In this document: one piece after another, positions 36,977 through 47,031 of the stretch
Position numbering within the stretch: the stretch's first letter is position 1
How the letters are laid out: every line of letters starts with the position of its first letter
Source of the DNA: Candidatus Sedimenticola sp. (ex Thyasira tokunagai)
Lineage (GTDB): Bacteria; Pseudomonadota; Gammaproteobacteria; Chromatiales; Chromatiaceae
Reading direction: 5' to 3'
Assembly (NCBI GenBank): GCA_037318855.1
Contig: CP134874.1
Span: 3,224,598 to 3,288,597 of the forward strand
DNA: 64,000 nucleotides
The notes under the pieces: generated by a model
What the model was told of the DNA's origin: nothing
Seen by the model: only the letters and a program-made list of their open reading frames with translations
The model's database searches: none
Position numbers and translations under genes: made by a program

Positions 36977-38506
36977 CCCATACTAAGCAAGTCAGAAGCA
37001 AGATAGGAATGTATATCTTATCGAAGGTGGTTTTCTGACAATCAAAGCACACCTCCCCCTTACCCCCATTGTTTATCATCGTGCCGGGGCGGCACTCCTT
37101 GAGAACTATCCGGGTCGCAGACGAGCAACCACCAAGGCGAAGAGATCCTGATAAGGGTAAGCGCTGGAGAGCAGGAAGCGGATACGGCGCGTATTGCGCA
37201 GCATAACTGCACCGATCTTTAACAACTTGATCCGAAGCGTGCCTACTTGGCCTCTCGCCAGTTCTGTGCCCTTGAGCGCCAACCGGCGGATACTCTCCAT
37301 CAGCACATAAGCCAGGCTGGAGAGGAGTAACCGGAACTGATTCGCCCACCAATAGTGGGCACTGGTACGATCTGCAAAGAGCCCCATCTGCTGCTCTTTA
37401 ATCCGGTTCTCCATCTCGCCACGGGCACAGTAGAGATCATCGTAGAGTGCCTGCTTGCCACCTTCCAGATTGGTGACGATGAAACGTGGATTGCGCCCCT
37501 TGTCTGTGACCTCCAGCTTAGCAATGACCTGGCGAGTATGTTTCCAACTCTTGGCGGCATAGTGCAACCGGAAGAACTCCCGCTGTTTCTCGCCAGTCAG
37601 TTCGACAAGTTGTTCAACAATCTGCATACCCGGTTCAATCATCTGCTCCAGCCGCTTATTGCGGGCAATACCAATGATGTACTTCACACCACGGCGTTCA
37701 CACCAGTCCAGCATTCTATGGCGACAGAACCCGGAGTCTCCTCGGAAGATGATCTGAACATCGGGCCATTCCTGGCGCAGCCGTTTCGTCAGTAACGCCA
37801 GAATCGCCCATGTATGTTTCGCCCCGTCAACATTGCTGGGCCTCAGGTAGCTGATGAGCAATTGATCACCACAAAGACATAGAGGGGAAGAAAACAGTAG
37901 TGGCCATAATAGCCATGGAAAAAGCGTCCCTCCTGCATACCATGAACTTGATCATCGGTGGCATCAAAGTCCAGGATCAACTCATCGGGAGGAGAGTCAA
38001 AAGAAGCGATGAATTGGTCGATCAACACCCTATGGATATCGACTGCCGCCTTTCTTCCAGTACGGCCCTCAAGCCGACAGAGGGTAGACTGACTACCCAA
38101 TTTCTGTTCCCGGTCGACAGCCGTCTGCAAAGCAGGATCATTACGCAGGGTTTTGTGATCGTTGAGGTCTTCATAGCCCAAGCCTAGACCGTAAACACGT
38201 TGTCGTAGCAGGCTCAGTTGGGAGTGAGTGATGTAATCAGGATTTCGCGGATCTGGAATGACGGCATCAACCGCTTTCATTAAACCGAGTCGCCTGTCGA
38301 TCTGTCTCAGTAGAAGCACACCCCCATCTGAAGTAATGTCGCCGCCGCTAAATTCGGCCTGTACCTTGCGGCGTTTAAGGACTGGAAATTCAAGAACAGT
38401 TTGGTTACAGTTTGTCACAGGCAGAATCCTTTTCGATTACAGTGTAAGTAACTGAATTATATCGAATATACGAGGATTCTGCCTTTTATTTTGTGAAATA
38501 TTGGGG
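36977..38506 (-). mobile_element. IS1380-family insertion sequence, copy 2 (frameshifted)
   Basis: This tandem copy is nearly identical to copy 1 with a few substitutions and one base missing near 37872. It is bounded by TTAA (left, shared with copy 1) and TTAG (right, 38507-38510). Its right end lies about 75 bases before the queG start. Confidence 0.88.
37106..38418 (-). pseudogene. IS1380-family transposase, broken by one-base deletion
   Basis: Compared with the intact gene at 35571-36884, a run of four A has become three near 37872 (ACCACAAAGAC). The N-terminal 191-residue piece (37843-38418) shifts after YVF and the C-terminal 251 residues (37106-37861) lie in another frame. The first catalytic Asp is in one piece and the rest in the other. 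Without frameshifting this copy makes no active transposase, but copy 1 could act on its ends. Confidence 0.92.
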
Positions 38507-38580
38507 TTAGCAGGGTAAATAGCTGATGGAGTATTACCCCTGCCAACTTATCTGTAGATGATTGGTGCTATAGTCCGGGC

Positions 38581-39651
38581 ATGACCATCACAGGTGAGAC
38601 CATCGACTTCACCAGCCTCGCCTCCGACATCAGATGCTGGGGCTCTGAGCTCGGATTTCAGCAGCTCGGCATCACCGACGCTAACCTGGCTGAGGCTGAG
38701 TGCAGACTGAATAAGTGGCTGGCCCAGGATCATCATGGCGAAATGAGCTATATGGCGGAGCACGGTCTGAAACGTAGCCGTCCAGAGCTGCTGGTGGCGG
38801 GTACACGCAGGATCATCTCCGTCCGGATGGACTACCTACCCCATAGTGACAATCCGCAGGCTGTACTGGACAATCCACAGCAGGCATTTATCTCCCGCTA
38901 CGCTCTCGGGCGTGACTACCACAAACTGATGCGAAATCGGCTGCAGAAGCTGGCCAAGCGCATCGAACAGGTGGTTGGATCTTTCGGCTACCGTGCATTT
39001 GTCGACTCCGCTCCGGTACTGGAAAAGCCACTGGCGGAGAAGGCTGGGCTGGGCTGGGTGGGGAAACACACCAACATCGTCAATCGCCAAGCAGGTTCCT
39101 GGTTTTTTCTTGGAGAGCTCTATACTGATTTATCGCTACCTATAGATCAGGAGGAATCGGACCACTGTGGCCGCTGCACCTCCTGCATCGATCTCTGCCC
39201 GACCCGCGCAATTGTCGCTCCATATCAGGTCGATGCGCGTCTGTGTATCTCCTACCTTACTATTGAACATAGCGGTGCAATCCCTGAAGTGCTGCGTCCA
39301 TTGATGGGCAACCGTATCTACGGTTGCGATGACTGCCTGATGGCATGCCCCTGGAACCGCTTCGCCACCCCCACCACCGAAGTGGACTTCCAGCCCCGCA
39401 ACGGCCTCGATTCAGCTCAACTGGTTGAGCTGTTTCAGTGGACTAAGGCAGAGTTTCTCAAACGCCTCGAAGGTTCTCCAATCCGCCGCATCGGCCATAT
39501 CCGCTGGTTGCGTAATATTGCTATAGCCCTAGGCAATTCATCATACAATCATAATGTTATGGCTGTTTTACAAAACCAAACCACACACCCATCAGAAATT
39601 GTAAGAGAGCATGTTCAGTGGGCGTTAGTCCGCCATTCCGATGCTAAATAG
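38581..39651 (+). CDS. queG: Epoxyqueuosine reductase
   Basis: This 356-residue iron-sulfur, cobalamin-dependent enzyme makes the last step of queuosine synthesis on tRNA. The N-terminal DUF1730-type domain holds FVDSAPVLEKPLAEKAGLGWVGKH in two blocks. Two 4Fe-4S ferredoxin-like clusters follow: CGRCTSCIDLCPTRAI and CDDCLMACPWNR. The C-terminal HEAT-like helices include RIGHIRWLRNIAIALGN. The start ATG 38581 lies about 75 bases from the IS1380 end, so its native promoter may have been displaced or replaced by the insertion. Confidence 0.95.
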   Translation: MTITGETIDFTSLASDIRCWGSELGFQQLGITDANLAEAECRLNKWLAQDHHGEMSYMAEHGLKRSRPELLVAGTRRIISVRMDYLPHSDNPQAVLDNPQQAFISRYALGRDYHKLMRNRLQKLAKRIEQVVGSFGYRAFVDSAPVLEKPLAEKAGLGWVGKHTNIVNRQAGSWFFLGELYTDLSLPIDQEESDHCGRCTSCIDLCPTRAIVAPYQVDARLCISYLTIEHSGAIPEVLRPLMGNRIYGCDDCLMACPWNRFATPTTEVDFQPRNGLDSAQLVELFQWTKAEFLKRLEGSPIRRIGHIRWLRNIAIALGNSSYNHNVMAVLQNQTTHPSEIVREHVQWALVRHSDAK

Positions 39652-39677
39652 GCCTTTTCTGCTATGCTTCTGGGTAG

Positions 39678-40319
39678 GTGTGTATGCGATTTTATTCTAT
39701 GGAAATCCTCTCCTCATCCATTCAACCCTTCCACGGCGCCACCCACACTGCCGCTGCCAGGGAGGCTGGGGCCAAACCAACTCCCTCCCCCCCTGCAGAA
39801 CCATCATCAGAGAGTGAAGAAAATAGCTTAGGCGTAGACCGCCTTACCACTCAGGAGAAAGCGCAGGTACGAAAACTGCAGACCCGTGATCGTGAAGTGC
39901 GGGCTCACGAGCAGGCCCACATGGCCGCTGGCAGTGGTGTAGTGCGAGGGGGTGCTACTTATCAGTACCAGAAAGGCCCCGATGGCAGACTCTATGCGGT
40001 AGGCGGTGAGGTAAAGATCGATACCGGCGGCGTCCAGGGCAATCCCCAGGCGACCGTGCAGAAGGCGGAGACCATCCGGCGGGCGGCTCTGGCCCCTGCC
40101 AATCCATCAGGGCAGGACCTCCAGGTAGCCGCATCCGCCACCCAGATGGCAGCGACAGCCCGCGGCGAGATACAGGCGGAAATCAGGGAGGAGCAAACTG
40201 AGGCCGCTGAAAAGAGCAGTGAATTCCGTTCCTCCAACGACAAACTCCAGCAGAAACTGATTGGAAGCGGTGCTATAGAGAAAGAAGAGGCCGCTGCTTC
40301 AGTCGATACTTTTGTCTAA
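39678..40319 (+). CDS. Putative metalloprotease of the SprA/CJM1_0395 type
   Basis: This protein is up to 213 residues. A disordered Pro/Ser/Glu-rich N-terminus precedes the conserved block VRAHEQAHMAAG near residues 75-86, whose HEQAH matches the HExxH zinc motif. GGATYQYQKGPDGRLYAVGGEV and QATVQKAETIRRAALAPANPS follow. These are hallmarks of the CJM1_0395/SprA-related family, whose function is unknown. No signal peptide is evident. The true start could be the Met at 39699 (MEILSS). The gene lies 26 bases after queG on the same strand, but a functional link is not obvious. Confidence 0.8.
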   Translation: MCMRFYSMEILSSSIQPFHGATHTAAAREAGAKPTPSPPAEPSSESEENSLGVDRLTTQEKAQVRKLQTRDREVRAHEQAHMAAGSGVVRGGATYQYQKGPDGRLYAVGGEVKIDTGGVQGNPQATVQKAETIRRAALAPANPSGQDLQVAASATQMAATARGEIQAEIREEQTEAAEKSSEFRSSNDKLQQKLIGSGAIEKEEAAASVDTFV

Positions 40320-40350
40320 CCCCATCGGGCTACAAGGGTACAAAAAATAG

Positions 40351-40716
40351 CTATTCGCAATCATCCTCATCAGCTACATCCTCACCTTCAGATGAGTAGG
40401 GGTTGAGCCTCATTTCGATATCAGCCGCAACGTCTTTGTCTCCAACAGAGACCCCCTTTATCCAGATAGTGGGATACTCCTCTTTGGTAGCGCCAAGCTT
40501 ATAGTTTCCTGGTTTAAGGGTGAACTGATAAGCGCCTGTGCTATCGGTATAGTAGCGATCGACAACCACACCACTGGCTGCATCGATCAACATCACCTCA
40601 ACTTCATCAAGGCCGCCGATCTCGTCAGATACCACACCACTAAGCACTGCGCCGAAGCTTGCAGTACTCCAATATAAACCCAGCAAGAAGGAAAGAATTC
40701 CCACCAATAACTTCAT
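40351..40716 (-). CDS. Secreted small protein with carboxypeptidase-regulatory-like fold
   Basis: This 121-residue protein has a signal peptide of about 22 residues (ending ASFGA). A single beta-sandwich domain of the CarboxypepD_reg type follows: LSGVVSDEIGGLDEVEVMLIDAASG, TDSTGAYQFTLKPGNYKLGATKEEY. The C-terminus is very acidic (EGEDVADEDD). Such domains usually bind proteins or sugars, or stabilise larger assemblies, in the periplasm or on the surface. It is divergent from the IS4 element and TlpA operon; 126 bases separate its start from the IS. Confidence 0.7.
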   Translation of the reverse strand: MKLLVGILSFLLGLYWSTASFGAVLSGVVSDEIGGLDEVEVMLIDAASGVVVDRYYTDSTGAYQFTLKPGNYKLGATKEEYPTIWIKGVSVGDKDVAADIEMRLNPYSSEGEDVADEDDCE

Positions 40717-40842
40717 GACTCATGCCCTTTAATATATTTGAACCAACAACCTGGGCATCCAATCACCAGTATTTTTTCTTATAATGCCCTAATTGTTGTC
40801 GGCACACCAAAGGCCTGAGAACAGTTGGACATTAAAAGTATT

Positions 40843-42170
40843 CACTACTGTCCGGTAAAACTAGTGTCGCTACCTTATAATTGCCTGTAGGACAAAGTAA
40901 AAATAACAATTTAAGGGTGTCATCGATTTGAATCGTCCAGAAAACCCTCAAAATACCCATTTCTCAGGGATTTTGGGGATGTTTCCATGCATGTCGGCAA
41001 GCTCGTTTTTTCACAGATTATCGACCACCTGCCGATGCACACCTTTCGGCGATGTGTCACCCGCTACCATGGCAACCGTTACAAAAAATCTTTCTCTTGT
41101 CTCGATCAGTACCTCTGCATGGCTTTTGCGCAGCTGACTTATCGCGAAAGCTTGCGCGATATTGAGGCCTGTCTGCGAGCACAAAGGGACAAGCTGTACC
41201 ATATGGGCATCCGTAGCAGTATATCCAGAAGCACTCTGGCGGATGCGAGCGAACGCCGAGATTGGCGTATCTTCGCAGACTTTGCCCATGCACTGATTCG
41301 CATAGCCCGACCACTATATGCTGACGAAGATCTTGGTCTCGAACTCGACAATACAATCTACGCACTTGACGCATCCACCATCGACCTATGCTTGTCAGTC
41401 TTTCCGTGGGCATTGTTTCGTTCCACCAAGTCTGCCGTCAAACTCCACACCTTGCTGGATCTTCGGGGCAACATCCCGACCTTTATCCACATTTCTGACG
41501 GCAAGCTCCATGACGTCAACGTTCTCGATATCTTGCTACCCGAGCCTGGTGCCTTCTACATCATGGATCGCGGTTATGTGGATTTCGAACGACTCTTCGC
41601 TTTGCACATGGCAGGGAGTTTCTTTGTCATCCGCGCCAAATCCAATACAAAGTACAAACGCCGCTACTCGCACCCGGCGGACAAATCTGGCGGAGTGCAG
41701 TGTGATCAGACCATCGTGCTGACCGGGGTCAATACGGCAACCGGCTACCCGCAGTCACTACGGCGTATCAAATACCATGATGCCAAAACTGGAAAAACTT
41801 TCAATTTCCTGACCAACAACTTTGCCATTCCAGCGCAGACAGTGGCTGATCTCTACCGGTACCGTTGGCAGGTTGAGTTGTTCTTCAAATGGATAAAGCA
41901 ACATCTACGTATTAAATCGTTCTTTGGCACTTCGGAGAACGCAGTAAAAAGTCAGATCTGGATTGCCATCTCTGTGTACGTGCTCGTGGCCATTATCAAG
42001 AAACGGCTCAACATCGACGCAGATCTCTACACAATTCTACAGATCTTGAGCTTGACCTTATTCGAGAAAAGCTCATTATTTCATATGCTTACTGAATCAG
42101 AATTTATAAGCGATGATAGCGATATGCCTAACCAACTGAATCTATTTAATAATTTCCCCGGACACTAGTG
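40843..42170 (+). mobile_element. IS4-family insertion sequence with 9-bp target duplication
   Basis: The element is 1328 bp. Its ends begin CACTACTGTCCGG (left) and, on the complement, CACTAGTGTCCGG (right). A perfect 9-bp direct repeat AAAAGTATT flanks it (40834-40842 and 42171-42179), which fits IS4-family insertion and suggests it is recent. It sits between the divergent genes at 40716 and 42226. Confidence 0.9.
40987..42168 (+). CDS. IS4-family transposase
   Basis: This 393-residue protein has an N-terminal DUF4372-like region (VFSQIIDHLP, CLDQYLCMAFAQLTYRESLRDIEACL) and a DDE_Tnp_1 catalytic domain: ALDASTIDLCL with the first Asp, IMDRGYVDFERL with the second Asp, and the YRYRWQVELFFKWIKQHLRIK block with the Y-R-E-K signature of IS4. 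The frame is intact and ends inside the right inverted repeat, so the element may be active. No accessory genes are present. Confidence 0.95.
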   Translation: MHVGKLVFSQIIDHLPMHTFRRCVTRYHGNRYKKSFSCLDQYLCMAFAQLTYRESLRDIEACLRAQRDKLYHMGIRSSISRSTLADASERRDWRIFADFAHALIRIARPLYADEDLGLELDNTIYALDASTIDLCLSVFPWALFRSTKSAVKLHTLLDLRGNIPTFIHISDGKLHDVNVLDILLPEPGAFYIMDRGYVDFERLFALHMAGSFFVIRAKSNTKYKRRYSHPADKSGGVQCDQTIVLTGVNTATGYPQSLRRIKYHDAKTGKTFNFLTNNFAIPAQTVADLYRYRWQVELFFKWIKQHLRIKSFFGTSENAVKSQIWIAISVYVLVAIIKKRLNIDADLYTILQILSLTLFEKSSLFHMLTESEFISDDSDMPNQLNLFNNFPGH

Positions 42171-42225
42171 AAAAGTATTATAATTTTATATTCTTTGAAC
42201 AGTCTCACCTCTTAAAGAGAACTCC

Positions 42226-42804
42226 ATGGTCAGCAAAACACCAAGATGGTCAACATTAGCTATTGCCGTGACCGCATCACTGAATGTGGAAGCTGATGTA
42301 ACGACCGGCATTGATAGCGAGGCGCAACTACCTTTTTGGCAGTGGAATACCCAGGGCGTGAAGATCCGGTTGATTCAGCGCTCACCGGATCAAACCCGCG
42401 CCTTCTTTATCGGACGGGGTTTCAGTAACGAGGCAGCGGATGCCATTGGCACCGGCTGTGTCTTCCAGACCATTTTCCGTAACGATGGAGAGCACGCCAT
42501 CGACTACGACCTCTCTGAGTGGTGGATTCAGCATAAGGGAAAAAGTTTGGTAATCCCGTCAAAAGAGCAATGGGATAAAAAGTGGCAGACCCTCAACCTA
42601 AGTAACTCCTCCCGAATCGCCTTTAAATGGGCATTACTTCCCAACAAACAGCACTTTGAGCCCGCAGATTATAACTGGGGGATGACCAGCTTCGGCCTTG
42701 CCCCCGGCAACCACTTTGACCTGAATCTTGTTACACAAATCGACGGTAAAAAAATTAACGGCCACATACCAAACATTGAGTGCCCCGTGGATAAAGAGAG
42801 ATGA
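42226..42804 (+). CDS. Secreted conserved hypothetical protein upstream of a TlpA thioredoxin
   Basis: This 192-residue protein has a probable signal peptide (about 1-24, ending NVEA). The body has FWQWNTQGVKIRLIQRSPDQTRAFFIGRGF and a central CVFQTIFRNDGEH region with one Cys, plus a second Cys near the C-terminus (IECP). I do not recognise the family. It overlaps the TlpA gene by four bases (ATGA) and is likely co-translated with it. The two cysteines make it a candidate substrate or partner of the TlpA reductase. The IS4 insertion lies about 55 bases upstream and may supply or disrupt the promoter. Confidence 0.65.
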   Translation: MVSKTPRWSTLAIAVTASLNVEADVTTGIDSEAQLPFWQWNTQGVKIRLIQRSPDQTRAFFIGRGFSNEAADAIGTGCVFQTIFRNDGEHAIDYDLSEWWIQHKGKSLVIPSKEQWDKKWQTLNLSNSSRIAFKWALLPNKQHFEPADYNWGMTSFGLAPGNHFDLNLVTQIDGKKINGHIPNIECPVDKER

Positions 42805-43328
42805 GAGCGATAGCAACGAGCTACAAATTTATTCTTGGACTGCTACTGAGTTTAATCCTTGTTGAAGCGATGGCGGTAGAGCCTGTCAAAGGGCTGACCT
42901 TATTATCCGGTGGTCATCCCGCCCCGAAACTGGAACTGACCGATATTGACGGCAACCAACACCGGCTCAGTGACTACAGGGGACAGGTGGTTATCGTCAA
43001 TTTCTGGGCAACCTGGTGCCCACCCTGCCGTAGAGAGATGCCCTCCATGCAAAGAGCATGGGAGCGGCTACGCAGTGACGGCATTGTCATGTTGGCCGTA
43101 GATATTGGCGAAGACGAAGATACCATTTTCGCTTTCACCGCAAATTACGACATAGATTTTCCTTTGCTGATGGATTTGGAATCCAGCACCACAAATGACT
43201 GGCCGGTACTGGGATTGCCATCGACCTTTATCGTGGATACGAAGGGCGCACTGGTCTACCGAGCCGTCGGTGGCAGAGAGTGGGACAGCCCGGAACTGCT
43301 CAAAGCCATTCGGGCACTGGCAAAATAG
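42801..43328 (+). CDS. TlpA-family periplasmic thiol-disulfide oxidoreductase
   Basis: This 175-residue protein has an N-terminal signal/anchor helix (about 7-24) and a thioredoxin fold in AhpC/TlpA style: DYRGQVVIVNFWATWCPPCRREMPSM with active-site WCPPC at residues 72-76, and the cis-Pro loop LGLPSTFIVD. It is expected to reduce disulfides in the periplasm, often for cytochrome c maturation or envelope protein repair. Its start overlaps the upstream hypothetical gene. Small c-type cytochromes elsewhere in the window are possible clients, which is inference only. Confidence 0.92.
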   Translation: MRAIATSYKFILGLLLSLILVEAMAVEPVKGLTLLSGGHPAPKLELTDIDGNQHRLSDYRGQVVIVNFWATWCPPCRREMPSMQRAWERLRSDGIVMLAVDIGEDEDTIFAFTANYDIDFPLLMDLESSTTNDWPVLGLPSTFIVDTKGALVYRAVGGREWDSPELLKAIRALAK

Positions 43329-43382
43329 AGGTTAGGAACTTGAACCGGTGGAGTTAATACATCCTGAGATAGCAGCAGGGGA

Positions 43383-44678
43383 TCAGCGATTCCCTAGAGG
43401 CCTATAATCCCGCTTCGATGCACCATCATAGATCTGGCGTGGTCGGCCGATCTTCTGCTTCGGGTCGGCCATCATCTCCAGCCAGTGAGATACCCAGCCC
43501 ACAGAACGAGCGATGGCGAACATCACCGTGAACATGTTGTTTGGGATACCCAAGGCGCGGTAGATGATGCCGGAATAGAAGTCCACATTGGGGTAGAGTT
43601 TGCGCTCCACAAAGTAGTCATCCTCCAGTGTGATCTCCTCCAGACGTAGCGCCAGCTCAAAGAGCGGATTGTCGTCATCCGACAGCGTTTTCAATACCTC
43701 ATGGCACATCTGCCGGAGGATCTTGGCCCGCGGATCATAGTTTTTATAGACCCGGTGGCCAAATCCCATCAGTCGGAATGGATCATCTTTGTCCTTGGCC
43801 TTCGCCAAGTAGTGCTCAACATTGGAGACATCGCCAATCTCGGTGAGCATGTTCAATACCGCCTCATTGGCCCCACCGTGGGCCGGTCCCCACAGGGAGG
43901 CGATACCAGCGGCGATGCAGGCGAATGGATTGGCCTGTGAGCTGCCCGCAAGGCGCACCGTGGAGGTGCTGGCATTCTGTTCGTGGTCGGCATGGAGGAT
44001 AAAGAGCAGGTTAACCGCCTTCTCCGCAACTGGATCAGGATGGTAGGGCTCACAAGGATTTGCGAACATCATGTGTAAAAAGTTGGCACTGTATCCCAGG
44101 TCATTGCGCGGATAGACAAAAGGCTCACCGATATTGTGCTTGTAGCAGGCCGCCGCGATCGTCGGCATTTTAGCGATCAACCGGTGTGCTGAGATCTCGC
44201 GATGGTGCAGATCGTGGATGTCGAGGGAGTCGTGATAAAAGGCGGCGAGTGAGCCAACCACCCCAACCATCACGGCCATGGGGTGGGCATCATGATGAAA
44301 ACCGCCAAAAAAATTCTTCAGGGTCTCATTGATCATGGTGTGGTGCCCGATGATGTAAGAGAACCTTTCCAGTTCATTCTGGGATGGAAGCTCACCGTAG
44401 AGCAGAAGATAGGCTACTTCCAGGAAAGTGCTCTGTTCCGCTAATTGTTCAATCGGATAGCCACGGTATCGTAGAATTCCCGCCTCTCCATCGATGTAGG
44501 TGATGGAGCTGTGGCAGCTGGCGGTTGCGACAAAGCCGGGATCATAGGTAAACATCCCCATATCCCGATAGAGCGCTGAAATATCCGCCGCCGGTGGTCC
44601 TTCGGTGCCTTGATGCAGAGGCAGCTCTATAGAGCTACCGTCTTGATTTCTGGTGAGTATAACAGTCTCTTTTGCCAT
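43383..44678 (-). CDS. gltA: Citrate synthase
   Basis: This 431-residue type II-style hexameric citrate synthase condenses acetyl-CoA and oxaloacetate. Motifs are [53 protein letters not shown] with a catalytic His near 267, [14 protein letters not shown] with His near 306, and [16 protein letters not shown] with the catalytic Asp. The N-terminal small domain ([18 protein letters not shown]) matches proteobacterial GltA, which is usually NADH-inhibited. ATG 44678 has GGAGGAG about 8 bases upstream. It is monocistronic, and no other citric-acid-cycle gene is near. Confidence 0.96.
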   Translation of the reverse strand: MAKETVILTRNQDGSSIELPLHQGTEGPPAADISALYRDMGMFTYDPGFVATASCHSSITYIDGEAGILRYRGYPIEQLAEQSTFLEVAYLLLYGELPSQNELERFSYIIGHHTMINETLKNFFGGFHHDAHPMAVMVGVVGSLAAFYHDSLDIHDLHHREISAHRLIAKMPTIAAACYKHNIGEPFVYPRNDLGYSANFLHMMFANPCEPYHPDPVAEKAVNLLFILHADHEQNASTSTVRLAGSSQANPFACIAAGIASLWGPAHGGANEAVLNMLTEIGDVSNVEHYLAKAKDKDDPFRLMGFGHRVYKNYDPRAKILRQMCHEVLKTLSDDDNPLFELALRLEEITLEDDYFVERKLYPNVDFYSGIIYRALGIPNNMFTVMFAIARSVGWVSHWLEMMADPKQKIGRPRQIYDGASKRDYRPLGNR

Positions 44679-45137
44679 GAAATCACTCCTCCAAAATTCA
44701 GGAGCAGAACAAGCCCAGTATCATGCCGGTAGCCCACAATGATTGTGGCTATCAAACGGCTGTTTTGGTAGTGATCAGTCCACCCTGAATATAGTCAATA
44801 CGAAAAATAAGCCATCACCTGCTCAAAAAAATGAGCCATCACTTACCCGAAAGACTAGCACGGTATTGAAATTTCGCACTGTTATGCTTGGGATCTATAG
44901 GGTTTTAGGGCGTAAGGAGTGGGAGTTTGACCGAAAAAATCATTAGATCCCAAGATACTCACAGGGTATCGTCGACATGGATCATAGGGAGCATAAAACA
45001 GGTCGGTACCCCACCTTGTGCCAACAAAAAGAGCTAACCGGTCGTAATATCCCGACAATTCAAGGGGAGAAAAGGAACGCAACAATCCTCATTTCGCCAC
45101 AGCACCTTGGTGCAGACCAAAGGGACGATCTCGTGAG
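44679..45137. other. Intergenic region between gltA and orn
   Basis: No credible gene is visible in this 459-base gap. It holds the gltA promoter region and a perfect 11-bp inverted repeat, CTTGGGATCTA (44887-44897) with TAGATCCCAAG (44944-44954), about 210 bases upstream of gltA. Near the orn stop, CCTTGGT and ACCAAAGG (about 45105-45123) form a small hairpin without a T-tract. Confidence 0.5.
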
Positions 45138-45686
45138 TCAGGGCAAGCGTAAGAAATGCTCACGATAGTGAATCAGCTCGTTGATGGAGTCTTTTACATC
45201 GTCCAGCGCCAGATGTTTACCGTTCTTTTTCACCCCATTTGCAATCTCCGGCGCCCAGCGGGAAGCGAGCTCTTTCAGGGTGCTAACATCGAGATTACGG
45301 TAGTGAAAATACTCCTCCAACTCAGGCATACAGCGGGCGAGAAAACGGCGATCCTGACAGATACTGTTGCCGCACATCGGGGAGTTGCCCTCAAGGACAT
45401 ATTGACGGAGAAAATCGAGAGTGGCCTTCTCGGCCTCAGCTTCGGTAAAGCTGCTCAACCTGACTCGCTCAGTCAAGCCTGATTTGCCATGCTGGTTGGT
45501 GTTCCACTCATCCATCGCCGCCATCACCTCATCAGGCTGATGAATGGCGATCATCGGCCCTTCCGCCAGAATATTGAGTTTACTGTCGGTGACAATGGTC
45601 GCGATCTCAATAATCCTGTCATTCCAGGTATCCAGCCCGGTCATTTCAAGATCGATCCATATCAGATTTCCTGGAGCCTGGGCCAT
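45138..45686 (-). CDS. orn: Oligoribonuclease
   Basis: This 182-residue DEDD-family 3'-5' exonuclease degrades 2-5 nucleotide RNAs and pGpG from cyclic-di-GMP breakdown. It has the catalytic [10 protein letters not shown] near residues 8-17, [21 protein letters not shown] and the [20 protein letters not shown]-terminal motif. ATG 45686 ([15 protein letters not shown]) matches family N-termini and has GAGGGA upstream; longer frames are rejected. It is divergent from the M48 peptidase gene. The pGpG role links it to the GGDEF-EAL and PilZ proteins elsewhere in the window. Confidence 0.96.
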   Translation of the reverse strand: MAQAPGNLIWIDLEMTGLDTWNDRIIEIATIVTDSKLNILAEGPMIAIHQPDEVMAAMDEWNTNQHGKSGLTERVRLSSFTEAEAEKATLDFLRQYVLEGNSPMCGNSICQDRRFLARCMPELEEYFHYRNLDVSTLKELASRWAPEIANGVKKNGKHLALDDVKDSINELIHYREHFLRLP

Positions 45687-45763
45687 GAGTGTTTCCCTCG
45701 TAATGACTGCGTGATGAATATGGGATTCTAGCAGAGGACGGAGCAACCCTGTATCCTCTCTCC

Positions 45764-47011
45764 ATGCATATTTTTACACTTATTTTTCTTATCACTCTGG
45801 CGGCAGGTCTAGGCACCCAACTTTGGCTGCTGCAGCGGCATCGTCATAACATTCACACCCATCGCGGAAGTGTTCCTCAGGCATTCACCGATCAGATTAC
45901 GCTCAATCAGCACCAAAAGGCGGCTGATTACACTCTGGCGAAGAGTGCACTGGGACGTATAGAACTTGTCTACGGCACACTGCTGCTGTTGGTCTGGACT
46001 CTGGGTGGTGGTATCGACCTCCTCAACCAACTATGGCAGCAGACCTCTCTGGACAGCATCCTTTCCGGCATCGGGCTGATACTCTCACTCTCATTGATCT
46101 CCGGTCTGCTCGATCTGCCGTTCTCCCTCTATGGTACTTTTGTGCTGGAGGAACGCTTCGGTTTCAACAAAACCACTGCAAAGCGCTACCTGATCGACAT
46201 GCTGCTGCAGATGATGCTGTCGCTGATTATTGGCCTTCCCCTGCTATGGGGTATCCTCTGGCTGATGGGCATGGCGGGCGACTACTGGTGGCTTGCCGCC
46301 TGGGCGCTATTGATGGGCTTTATGCTGCTGATGACCTGGATTTTCCCCACGCTGATCGCCCCCTTGTTCAACAAATTCACCCCCCTCGAAGAGGGCGAAC
46401 TGAAACAGCGAATAGTCGGCCTACTGGAGCGCTGTGGGTTCTCCGGTAACGGCATCTTCATTATGGACGGTTCCAAACGTTCCGGCCACGGCAACGCCTA
46501 CTTCACCGGCTTTGGCCGCAATAAACGGGTGGTTTTTTATGACACTCTGGCGGAGAGCCTTGAGGGTGACGAGATGGAGGCGGTACTTGCCCATGAACTG
46601 GGGCACTTCAAGCGCCGCCACGTTATCAAGCATCTGTTGCTGACGGCGGCAATGACTCTGGTGGGTCTCGCTCTGCTTGGCTGGATGGCTGAACAGCAGT
46701 GGTTCTACCGCGCACTCGGTGTCAATGCCACCTCAGATGCTCTGGCCCTGCTGCTTTTTATGTTGGTGATCCCGGTATTTACCCAATTTCTTCAGCCACT
46801 GATGGCATTTATGTCACGCAAACATGAATTTGAGGCAGATGATTTTGCCGTCGAACAGACAGGAGCAGAACCTATGATCAGGGCGCTGGTCAAACTCTAT
46901 CGAGAGAACGCAAGCACCCTGACGCCGGACCCACTCTACTCGGCGTTCCACGACAGTCATCCACCAGCTTCAGTGCGGGTGGCAAACTTATCGGCTAAAA
47001 TTGCTCAGTAA
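45764..47011 (+). CDS. M48-family membrane zinc metallopeptidase (Ste24-like)
   Basis: This 415-residue integral membrane protein has about six to seven hydrophobic segments (around 1-20, 60-125, 145-205, 290-350). The zinc motif [10 protein letters not shown] is near residue 277, and a third ligand Glu is in [15 protein letters not shown]. This is the CAAX-type Ste24/HtpX superfamily; in bacteria it is linked to inner-membrane protein quality control. It ends [15 protein letters not shown], typical of the group. It starts a likely operon with the small cytochrome and rsgA (gaps of 20 and 18 bases). Confidence 0.92.
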   Translation: MHIFTLIFLITLAAGLGTQLWLLQRHRHNIHTHRGSVPQAFTDQITLNQHQKAADYTLAKSALGRIELVYGTLLLLVWTLGGGIDLLNQLWQQTSLDSILSGIGLILSLSLISGLLDLPFSLYGTFVLEERFGFNKTTAKRYLIDMLLQMMLSLIIGLPLLWGILWLMGMAGDYWWLAAWALLMGFMLLMTWIFPTLIAPLFNKFTPLEEGELKQRIVGLLERCGFSGNGIFIMDGSKRSGHGNAYFTGFGRNKRVVFYDTLAESLEGDEMEAVLAHELGHFKRRHVIKHLLLTAAMTLVGLALLGWMAEQQWFYRALGVNATSDALALLLFMLVIPVFTQFLQPLMAFMSRKHEFEADDFAVEQTGAEPMIRALVKLYRENASTLTPDPLYSAFHDSHPPASVRVANLSAKIAQ

Positions 47012-47031
47012 TCAAGTGTGGAGAAGTACCC

